NCBI GenBank assembly: GCA_028572035.1
Contig: JAPVWE010000072.1
Location: 1 to 6,852 of the forward strand
Source: Desulfobacteraceae bacterium
Lineage (GTDB): Bacteria > Desulfobacterota > DSM-4660 > Desulfatiglandales > B25-G16
DNA: 6,852 nt
Reading direction: 5' to 3'
Position numbers and translations under genes: made by a program. Below are positions 1-5,334 of this stretch, one piece after another. Within the stretch, counting starts at the first letter, position 1, and each line of letters opens with the position of its first letter. The notes under the pieces were generated by a model that saw only the letters and a program-made list of their open reading frames with translations, did no database searches and was not told the origin of the DNA.

Positions 1-510
1 TCCACCAGTTTGTTCCCAAATCTCAACGGCCGTTCCGTAGTAGTGGGCCATCCAATTGCTTTTGTTGTTAAATTGGTCTGCCAGCCAGTATTTGTCTGGT
101 TCTTCTCTAACCAGATTATATGCCTCTTCAATGGCACCATCAGTGCCAAGATGGGATGGGGTATGCCTAAGGTCTGCCCCTAATGCCTTCAGTATCTTCC
201 CCCTTTCCTCGCTAACTGCATCAGACATGGTCAGCAACAACTGGTAACCTTTAATAGCAGCAACAAGGGCGAGCCCGATTCCTGTATTACCACTTGTCGC
301 CTCTACAATTATTTTATCCTTTGTTAGATGACCATCTTTCTCTGCCTGTTCGATCATGGACAGGGCTATTCTATCTTTAATAGATCCCCCGGGATTGAAA
401 GACTCGAGCTTGGCAAACATGTTAACGTTATTGTTTTTGTTAAGATGTCTAATAGGAACGAGAGGTGTGTTCCCAATCGTATCTAAAATGTTGTTGTATT
501 TCTTAGTCAC
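1..510 (-). CDS. cysK: Cysteine synthase family PLP enzyme, N-terminal 170 residues (runs off the window)
   Basis: This is a fold-type II PLP enzyme of the cysteine synthase (O-acetylserine sulfhydrylase) / cystathionine beta-synthase family. It would make cysteine in the cytoplasm from O-acetylserine or a related activated serine plus sulfide. Visible motifs: TIGNTPLVPI (residues 11-20), the PLP-lysine motif NPGGSIKDR with Lys45, the substrate/cofactor loop TSGNTG (72-77), MSDAVSEER then LGAD in the middle, and near the edge DQFNN followed by HYYGTAVEIWEQTGG. The start is GTG at 510. There is no in-frame ATG between it and an upstream in-frame stop, and the residue count before the GNTPL motif is normal for the family. 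Roughly the C-terminal half lies outside. It is 162 nt downstream of the iron-sulfur protein gene on the same strand, so it may have its own promoter. CysK, CysM and CBS cannot be separated from this part, so the symbol is provisional. Confidence 0.9.
   Translation of the reverse strand, partial: MTKKYNNILDTIGNTPLVPIRHLNKNNNVNMFAKLESFNPGGSIKDRIALSMIEQAEKDGHLTKDKIIVEATSGNTGIGLALVAAIKGYQLLLTMSDAVSEERGKILKALGADLRHTPSHLGTDGAIEEAYNLVREEPDKYWLADQFNNKSNWMAHYYGTAVEIWEQTGG
360..382 (-). repeat. Contiguous copy of a direct repeat, inside the cysteine synthase active-site region
   Basis: On the minus strand, TATTAAAGAT (382-373) is followed directly by AGAATAGCCCTGT (372-360). This stretch encodes the IKDRIAL segment with the PLP lysine. 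The same two blocks occur again at 530-561 in the same orientation, but separated by 9 nt. Confidence 0.7.
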
Positions 511-529
511 TGTTATTTCAGGACCTTAA

Positions 530-561
530 ACAGGGCTATTCTTGAGTGGTTATCTTTAATA
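530..561 (-). repeat. Split copy of the direct repeat, in the cysteine synthase leader
   Basis: On the minus strand, TATTAAAGAT (561-552) and AGAATAGCCCTGT (542-530) match the coding copy at 360-382 exactly, but 9 nt (AACCACTCA) sit between them. The copy lies 20 nt upstream of the GTG start, about 170 nt from the coding copy. It may be a decayed duplication; its function is unknown. Confidence 0.65.
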
Positions 562-672
562 CAGAAGGTCTGGTATAGCAATCAAATAGAAGGCAGTTGT
601 ATCAATTTGACGGGCAGACAGCAGGAAGAGCAGCCACCTTTTTCATGCAGTGTGACTCAAATCTTTGGGATC

Positions 673-1386
673 TTACCGTCCAAAGGGGCAGACCTTGATA
701 CAAATCCCGCAAACTGGGGAACCTACATCGGGAAGCTTTGCAAATTCACCGGTAAGCTTTTCTACACAACGTGAAAAGTAAAGTGCCTCTTCCCTGCTTT
801 TGTAATTATCTTTTGTGCCAACACCCTTTATAGCCCTTGCTGGACAGGCATCCGTGCATAGGTTACATTCTCCACAACGATTCTTTATAGGCCTGTCTAT
901 TTTAAGGGGGGCATCAGTAAGGACGGTGGCGAGACGGATGCGGGGGCCATAATCAGGGTTTACCAGAAGTAGACTTTTCCCTTGCCATCCCAATCCGGCC
1001 ATCCTTCCCACAGCTTTATGTGTTAAGGCGCCATACCAATTTTCCCTATCCAGAACCTGGGATGCAGGAACAGGTAGGGCATTAAACCCATCTGTTTGAA
1101 GGATATTGACAGCGTGAAAGGCAATTTCGTCAAGGATCCTATTGGCAGTCTGATAAATAGAAGCATATAGGGGTGTTGGCCTATCGATTATCTGTTCAAA
1201 TACGGCGCCGGGGAGTCTTAGCGCAATAGAAATTGCCCGGGTAAAGGAATCTAGTAGATTTGGTGGATCTAATGTAAGCCCCTTTAAAGGCTCAGTATCT
1301 GCCACACCAACAAGATTTGCACCTAATTTGTGGACATTAGCCTTTGTCTTTTCGGTGTAGTCATGGTCCTCATTATTTTCACTCAT
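673..1386 (-). CDS. QueG-like protein with two [4Fe-4S] clusters, function unknown
   Basis: A 237-residue cytoplasmic redox protein related to the iron-sulfur core of epoxyqueuosine reductase (QueG), but not convincingly QueG. The N-terminal part (about 10-160) carries the family-type segment AGLGWQGKSLLLVNPDYG (130-147) and LATVLTDAPL. The C-terminal part binds two clusters: Cys171, 174, 177 and Cys181-Pro, then Cys207, 226, 229 and Cys233-Pro, eight cysteines in all. The protein ends four residues after the last cysteine, so the HEAT-repeat tail of true QueG is missing. The position where I expect QueG's catalytic aspartate appears to be Trp117, and the usual Asp-x-x-Pro-x-x-Glu block is replaced by DRENWYGALTHK. 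I chose ATG 1386 over an upstream start at 1470, which would overlap the flavodoxin gene, because GGAGG lies 9 nt before 1386. It follows a flavodoxin gene by 62 nt, a plausible electron donor. Confidence 0.85.
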   Translation of the reverse strand: MSENNEDHDYTEKTKANVHKLGANLVGVADTEPLKGLTLDPPNLLDSFTRAISIALRLPGAVFEQIIDRPTPLYASIYQTANRILDEIAFHAVNILQTDGFNALPVPASQVLDRENWYGALTHKAVGRMAGLGWQGKSLLLVNPDYGPRIRLATVLTDAPLKIDRPIKNRCGECNLCTDACPARAIKGVGTKDNYKSREEALYFSRCVEKLTGEFAKLPDVGSPVCGICIKVCPFGR

Positions 1387-1395
1387 TCTCAAGAA

Positions 1396-1400
1396 CCTCC
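1396..1400 (-). promoter_or_regulatory. Ribosome binding site for the QueG-like gene
   Basis: GGAGG on the minus strand, 9 nt before ATG 1386. It decides the start: the reading frame stays open to 1470, but the extra 28 residues are not family-like and would overlap the upstream flavodoxin gene. Confidence 0.7.
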
Positions 1401-1448
1401 ATTCAGGGCATAAATGATTGAGCTTTATCTTCCAGAAACAGGTGAAAA

Positions 1449-1910
1449 TTAATATATCCCGGCGTCGCAACCGGCAGCGATAACCTTTCCCAATTCCTCA
1501 CATTGGGCCAAAACAGTCTCATCAATTTCTCCTCTGGCCACAACCGGCTCATAGACCTTTTTGAATTGATAGCCTACACAGATCCTTTCAATGCTTCTCA
1601 GGGCCCCCAGGCCGTCATTCCCGGCAGAGATAAATACTACGTAAGGTTTTTTGTAGATTTCCTTCCTGCCTCGGGCCTGATAATAAGTCCTGTCAAAAAG
1701 ATCCTTTATAGCGCCGGACATGTAGCCGAAATACTCGGGGGAGCCAAGGGCCAAGCCATCACAGCCAAAGAGATCGTCAAGGGATGTTTCTCTTGCCTCT
1801 TTAAGGGTGGTCTCTACATTTTCTATAGAGTCTGATCCTCTGGCTACGGCCTCGGCCATCTTCTTAGTCCTGCCTGTTTGAGAGTGATAAACAACTAGAA
1901 TTGCAACCAC
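1449..1910 (-). CDS. Short flavodoxin / flavodoxin-like FMN protein
   Basis: A 153-residue single-domain cytoplasmic flavoprotein of the flavodoxin / NAD(P)H-quinone reductase fold. The first strand and phosphate loop are clear: VAILVVYHSQTGRTKKMAEA (2-21), where SQTGRT holds the FMN phosphate. The second flavin loop is GSPEYFGYMSGAIKDLFDR (57-75) and the third is SAGNDGLGALRSIERI (95-110). Length is typical of a free-standing flavodoxin. The start is GTG at 1910, preceded by a GGGG-type purine run 8 nt upstream; the next in-frame codons upstream offer no start before a stop. The gene sits between the macro-domain gene (53 nt upstream) and the QueG-like iron-sulfur gene (62 nt downstream), all on one strand. 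An inferred role is passing electrons to or from that iron-sulfur protein. A WrbA-like or FMN-reductase role cannot be excluded. Confidence 0.88.
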   Translation of the reverse strand: MVAILVVYHSQTGRTKKMAEAVARGSDSIENVETTLKEARETSLDDLFGCDGLALGSPEYFGYMSGAIKDLFDRTYYQARGRKEIYKKPYVVFISAGNDGLGALRSIERICVGYQFKKVYEPVVARGEIDETVLAQCEELGKVIAAGCDAGIY

Positions 1911-1963
1911 AAAGAAAACCCCACTTAAATATACCTAACATCCCTTCCAGTTTGATGGGCCTT

Positions 1964-2494
1964 TTAGGTAAATACCTCTCTAAACACTTCCTGATATTTT
2001 TTGTACACCTCGCTCCCAAAACAAACAAAGACAACCTTTTTAATGGATTGGTTGGCAAGAAGAGAAGATTTAGTTTCACTTAAGGCAATATTTGTTGCCT
2101 TTTCCATAGGAAACCGGTAGGCACCCGTACTTATGGATGGAAAGGCGATCGTAACTGCACCGATCTCTATGGCTGCCTTAAAGGAATTTCTATAACAACT
2201 GGCAAGCAACTCATCCTCATCCCTGTTCCCACCGGACCAGATTGGACCGACTGTATGGATAACCCATTTGGCAGGCAATCGATACCCCTTTGTTACGCGG
2301 GCCTCGCCAGTTGGGCAGCCACCTATCTTTCTCGTTTCAGCAAGAAGTTCCGGACCAGCTGTCCGGTGTATCGCACCATCGACACCTCCACCGCCCAGAA
2401 GTGAAGTATTGGCAGCATTAACAATGGCATCCACCTCCATCTTTGTAATATCTCCCTCAACAATCTCTATTCTATCCCTTAATTCCTTTTCCAT
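1964..2494 (-). CDS. Macro-domain protein, O-acetyl-ADP-ribose deacetylase type (YmdB-like)
   Basis: A 176-residue stand-alone macro domain, the full length expected for the YmdB / MacroD class. These enzymes hydrolyse O-acetyl-ADP-ribose and remove ADP-ribose from acidic residues of proteins. Diagnostic motifs: VEGDITKMEVDAIVNAANTS (12-31), GGGGVDGAIHRTAG (34-47), CPTGEARVTKGYRLPAKWVI (60-79), HTVGPIW, and the phosphate-binding loop FPSISTGAYRFP (118-129). Asn29 and Asp39 line up with Asn25 and Asp35 of E. coli YmdB, so catalysis should be intact. The start is ATG 2494, with AGGAGG six nt upstream; another ATG at 2498 is out of frame and too close to that site. It is the first gene of the leftward set, behind a candidate promoter. 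No ADP-ribosyltransferase gene is seen in the window, so its physiological target is unknown. Confidence 0.95.
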   Translation of the reverse strand: MEKELRDRIEIVEGDITKMEVDAIVNAANTSLLGGGGVDGAIHRTAGPELLAETRKIGGCPTGEARVTKGYRLPAKWVIHTVGPIWSGGNRDEDELLASCYRNSFKAAIEIGAVTIAFPSISTGAYRFPMEKATNIALSETKSSLLANQSIKKVVFVCFGSEVYKKYQEVFREVFT

Positions 2495-2527
2495 CCATCC
2501 CCTCCTGTTTTTGGAATCTCTTAGATA

Positions 2528-2556
2528 GAAATAGTTTAAAGCCCTTTTGAAGTCAA
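2528..2556 (-). promoter_or_regulatory. Candidate sigma-70-type promoter for the macro-flavodoxin-QueG-like set
   Basis: On the minus strand a -35 box TTGACT (2556-2551, five of six consensus matches) is followed after 17 nt by TATTTC (2533-2528), a weak -10. Transcription would start near 2521 and give a leader of about 27 nt containing the AGGAGG site of the macro gene. The -35 box lies in the loop of the inverted repeat at 2538-2576. Confidence 0.4.
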
Positions 2557-2576
2557 GAACAAGAAAGCAGGGCTTT
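2538..2576. repeat. Inverted repeat between divergent genes
   Basis: AAAGCCCT (2538-2545) and AGGGCTTT (2569-2576) are perfect 8-bp inverted arms with a 23-nt loop; TTTTATT overlaps and follows the right arm. Both flanking genes read away from this site, so a terminator has no obvious job here. It may be an operator-like or chance element. It overlaps the candidate leftward promoter. Confidence 0.45.
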
Positions 2577-2583
2577 TATTAGA

Positions 2584-2612
2584 TTGTAATGGGAAAAAGA
2601 TTCATTTAAAAT
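2584..2612 (+). promoter_or_regulatory. Candidate sigma-70-type promoter for the dus-ispH/ubiA-glycosyltransferase set
   Basis: TTGTAA (2584-2589, four of six matches) and TAAAAT (2607-2612, five of six) are separated by 17 nt. The predicted start of transcription is about 2618-2620, on top of the dus ATG at 2619, so the dus message would have almost no leader. This fits the lack of a clear Shine-Dalgarno sequence there, but is inferred from pattern only. Confidence 0.4.
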
Positions 2613-2618
2613 GATTTT

Positions 2619-3605
2619 ATGTTAACCATCGGTACACTACAGTTGAAGAACTGGCTAGTCCTGGCCCCAATGTCAGGAAGAACAAACCTCCCCTTTCGCC
2701 TGATCATAAAAAAAATGGGAGCAGGCCTTGTTATTACAGAGATGATTAGCGCTGTAGGCCTTTCCCGGGGGCAGGGAAAAACCCACACCTATCTTGATAG
2801 TCATCCTGCTGAAAGACCTGTTGCCGCCCAGTTATTCGGATATGAAACAGATTCAATGGCCATATCGGCTCAAATAGCAGCTGAAAAAGGGATGGATATT
2901 ATTGATATTAACATGGGATGTCCAGTAAAAAAGGTTGTTAAGACAGGATCAGGAGCAGCTCTGATGCGCGATCCAAAGAAGGCAGCAAAGATTCTTTCTG
3001 CTGTGCGACAGAGCACCTCTCTTCCGGTGACAGTAAAGATCAGGGCTGGATGGTCCCCGGAAGAGGCAAATGCCCTTGAGATTGCAAAGATAGCTGAAGA
3101 CTGTGGAGCTGATGGGATTTCCATTCATCCACGATTTGCCAGTCAAGGATTTTCTGGAGAAGCTGACTGGACATTAATTGGGAGGATAAAGAGGGCAATA
3201 AGAATCCCCGTTATCGGCAGTGGTGACATAACAGAGCCTTCATTAGCCCTAAAAATGCGCTCTGAAACAAACTGTGATGGGATTATGATTGGCAGGGCAG
3301 CATTGAGTAATCCATGGATTTTCAGGCAGATCTTAGATATGGAAGAAAAGGGGAGTTTTGATACTCCAGACCTCGATGACAGGCACCGGTTAATTATGGA
3401 GCATTATTCACTTCTCACAGAATATCTTGGAGAGAATAGGGCAACAAATGTCATGAGAGGCTTACTTCTTTTGTACACAAAGAGGCTTCCAAGTAGAGGA
3501 TTTTTAAAGGGTTGCATCTCAGAGATAGATGGAAGAAAAAGACTAATCTCTGCTGTTGACAGGTATTTTGGAAATGTAAGAGAGGAGATGGAAAGTGAAG
3601 GTTAG
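2619..3605 (+). CDS. dus: tRNA-dihydrouridine synthase, DusB-like
   Basis: A 328-residue FMN enzyme that reduces specific uridines to dihydrouridine in the D-loop of tRNA, using NADPH. The TIM-barrel part (about 1-240) has LAPMSGRTNLPFR (15-27) for flavin binding, AAQLFG (69-74), DINMGCPVKKVVKTGSGAAL (96-115) with the catalytic acid Cys101, VKIRAGW (139-145), PVIGSGDI (197-204) and GIMIGRAALSNPWIF (221-235). The C-terminal helical domain includes NVMRG and a Lys/Arg-rich end. Length and motifs fit the DusB group. The loop after His170 reads HPRFASQGFSGEADW instead of the common HGRTR form, a mild variation. ATG 2619 is the first in-frame start; the ATG at 2611 stops after four codons. No good ribosome site precedes it. 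The gene overlaps the next by 11 nt. This pairing with isoprenoid genes has no obvious shared pathway. Confidence 0.93.
   Translation: MLTIGTLQLKNWLVLAPMSGRTNLPFRLIIKKMGAGLVITEMISAVGLSRGQGKTHTYLDSHPAERPVAAQLFGYETDSMAISAQIAAEKGMDIIDINMGCPVKKVVKTGSGAALMRDPKKAAKILSAVRQSTSLPVTVKIRAGWSPEEANALEIAKIAEDCGADGISIHPRFASQGFSGEADWTLIGRIKRAIRIPVIGSGDITEPSLALKMRSETNCDGIMIGRAALSNPWIFRQILDMEEKGSFDTPDLDDRHRLIMEHYSLLTEYLGENRATNVMRGLLLLYTKRLPSRGFLKGCISEIDGRKRLISAVDRYFGNVREEMESEG
3583..3587 (+). promoter_or_regulatory. Ribosome binding site inside the end of dus, for the ispH/ubiA fusion
   Basis: AGGAG lies 7 nt before the GTG start at 3595, within the last codons of dus. It supports the GTG start and suggests coupled translation of the two overlapping genes. 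Confidence 0.7.
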
Positions 3606-5331
3606 ATTGGCCAAAATTGCTGGATTCTGCATGGGTGTCAGAAGGGCAATGGAGATTATCCTGTCTGAGGCCAACAAAGGCGACGGAAAGCTCTTCACAT
3701 ATGGACCTCTAATCCATAATCAGCAAGTATTAGACCTCCTTCGATCTAAAGGTGTAAATGTTAAAGAGGATATTGATGAGCATGACAGAGGAAGGATAAC
3801 TATCAGGGCCCATGGTATTACACCGACTGAAAGGGAGATGATAAGATCTTCAAATCTCAAGATAATTGATGCAACGTGTCCACGTGTGGCAAAGGTGCAG
3901 GGAATAATAAAAAGATACAATAAGAAAGGCTATACCCCGGTTATCTTTGGAGATTCCAGGCATCCTGAGATCATTGGCTTGATGGGTTATTGCAAGGGTC
4001 ATGGGATAGTTATAGGTTCTGTTGAAGATGTGGAAAGGCTTCCTGAGAAGAGAATGTTAATAGTTGTATCCCAGACAACACAGGATGTAGATGCCTACAG
4101 AGAAATAACAGAAGCCATCAAAAGCCGTTATCCAGAGGCTATAATATTTGATACCATCTGTGATGAAACATACAAAAGGCAGAGGGAAGTGAGGTCATTG
4201 GCGTATAAGGTAGATAGCATGGTGATAGTTGGTGGATACAACAGCGGCAATACCAGACGGCTGGATCAGATATCAAGGTCAACAGGCAAACCTACGTTTC
4301 ATGTTGAGACAGAAAAGGAGCTAAAAGGCTTATGGTTTTCCTCCACAGAGACCGTTGGAGTTACAGCTGGTGCATCAACACCCAACTGGATGATCAAGAA
4401 TGTGACCGGCAGATTGAAAACCATGGGCAAAAGCAGGCAACACCCTCTTGGAAGTCTATTAAGAAAGGTATTCCTGTTTTTGCTCAAGACCAATATTCCT
4501 GTGGCCACAGGGGCTTTTTCCCTAACCTATGCCGGCCTTATGCTCTCAAAAGGAAATGCCGATCTCATCCATCCGTTTCTTGCACTGTTTTATGTCTATA
4601 GCATGCATGTTCTCAATCGTTTTCTTGATAAAGGGGCTAGTACATACAACGATCCTGGCATAGCCCTTTTCTATAACCAGCACAAAACTTTCCTCGTAGC
4701 TACCGCTCTCACGGGGATAAGTGCAGGGCTCATTCTCTCCCTGTATTTGGGCATATCTCAGTTCGTGCTTTTTCTTGTTTTAACTCTCCTCGGCGTAGCC
4801 TATAGCATTCCAATAATACCGCTGAGATTTAAATATCTCGGGCGGTATGCAAAGATAAAAGATCTTCCTGGATCAAAAACCATGGCAGAGGCATTGGCCT
4901 GGGGTATAATTAGTTCGCTACTCCCTATTATTGGATGGCCTGAGCCTTTTTGGCCTCGTGTCTTAATCTCCTTTTTCTTTGTCTCCTCCATGTGTTACGT
5001 GAGGTCTGGCCTCTTTGATATCCTCAATATTCAGGGAGATCTAATAGTAGGAAGGGAGACCCTTCCAATTGCCCTGGGAGAAGAGAAGGCATTGAATCTT
5101 TTGCTAGTGATAAACACCTTTTTTGGTATATTCATCCTGCTGTCAACATCTATTGGGATAGTTTCAAATCTGGGTCTTCTCCTTATCATCTGTTTTCTTA
5201 ACTCATTTATCTATCTCACAGCATACCAAAAGGGCTGGATGAGGGATGGGTCTCGCTTGCAAGCCATTGCCGAAAGCAATCTTCTTTTGCCAGGGTTACT
5301 TGCCCTTATCTGGTCCGCCGTAGGCGGATAG
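3595..5331 (+). CDS. ispH: Fusion protein: IspH (HMBPP reductase) + UbiA-type membrane prenyltransferase
   Basis: One uninterrupted 578-residue ORF. Residues 1 to about 278 are IspH (LytB), the [4Fe-4S] enzyme that reduces HMBPP to IPP and DMAPP, the last step of the MEP pathway. Cluster ligands Cys12 (AGFCMGVRRAM), Cys95 (DATCPRV) and Cys189 (DTICDET) are present, as are His41, His74, His123-Pro-Glu125, the SQTTQD loop (159-164), GGYNSGNT (213-220) and TAGASTP (257-263). After a basic linker (about 279-292) come roughly nine hydrophobic segments to residue 577, with UbiA features: NRFLDKGAS (341-349), a YSIP loop (403-406), and FDILNIQGD followed by GRETLPIALG (474-495). UbiA proteins move prenyl chains from diphosphates to acceptors. 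The aspartate motifs are degenerate (Arg342, Ser349 and Asn478 where Asp is common). A typical IspH is about 280-320 residues, so the tail is a true added domain. GTG start with AGGAG; 11-nt overlap with dus, 3 nt before the glycosyltransferase. Confidence 0.93.
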   Translation: MKVRLAKIAGFCMGVRRAMEIILSEANKGDGKLFTYGPLIHNQQVLDLLRSKGVNVKEDIDEHDRGRITIRAHGITPTEREMIRSSNLKIIDATCPRVAKVQGIIKRYNKKGYTPVIFGDSRHPEIIGLMGYCKGHGIVIGSVEDVERLPEKRMLIVVSQTTQDVDAYREITEAIKSRYPEAIIFDTICDETYKRQREVRSLAYKVDSMVIVGGYNSGNTRRLDQISRSTGKPTFHVETEKELKGLWFSSTETVGVTAGASTPNWMIKNVTGRLKTMGKSRQHPLGSLLRKVFLFLLKTNIPVATGAFSLTYAGLMLSKGNADLIHPFLALFYVYSMHVLNRFLDKGASTYNDPGIALFYNQHKTFLVATALTGISAGLILSLYLGISQFVLFLVLTLLGVAYSIPIIPLRFKYLGRYAKIKDLPGSKTMAEALAWGIISSLLPIIGWPEPFWPRVLISFFFVSSMCYVRSGLFDILNIQGDLIVGRETLPIALGEEKALNLLLVINTFFGIFILLSTSIGIVSNLGLLLIICFLNSFIYLTAYQKGWMRDGSRLQAIAESNLLLPGLLALIWSAVGG

Positions 5332-5334
5332 AAA

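Noticed and set aside
56..247. Plus-strand ORF of 63 codons
   Set aside because: Antisense to the well-supported cysteine synthase reading frame; no recognisable protein features.
556..585. Possible minus-strand promoter TTGATT - 18 nt - TATTAA for cysteine synthase
   Set aside because: Only four of six matches in each box with a long spacer, and the -10 lies in the duplicated segment. Not better than chance in this AT-rich gap.
602..646. Minus-strand 14-codon ORF (MKKVAALPAVCPSN) upstream of cysteine synthase, as a possible cysteine leader peptide
   Set aside because: No ribosome binding site, only one cysteine codon, and no terminator/antiterminator pair after it. Too short to support.
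1387..1470. N-terminal extension of the QueG-like protein to a start at 1470
   Set aside because: Would overlap the flavodoxin gene, adds non-family residues, and a strong GGAGG supports the start at 1386.
1503..1835. Plus-strand ORF of 110 codons
   Set aside because: Lies wholly opposite the flavodoxin gene, whose motifs are clear; composition looks like a shadow frame.
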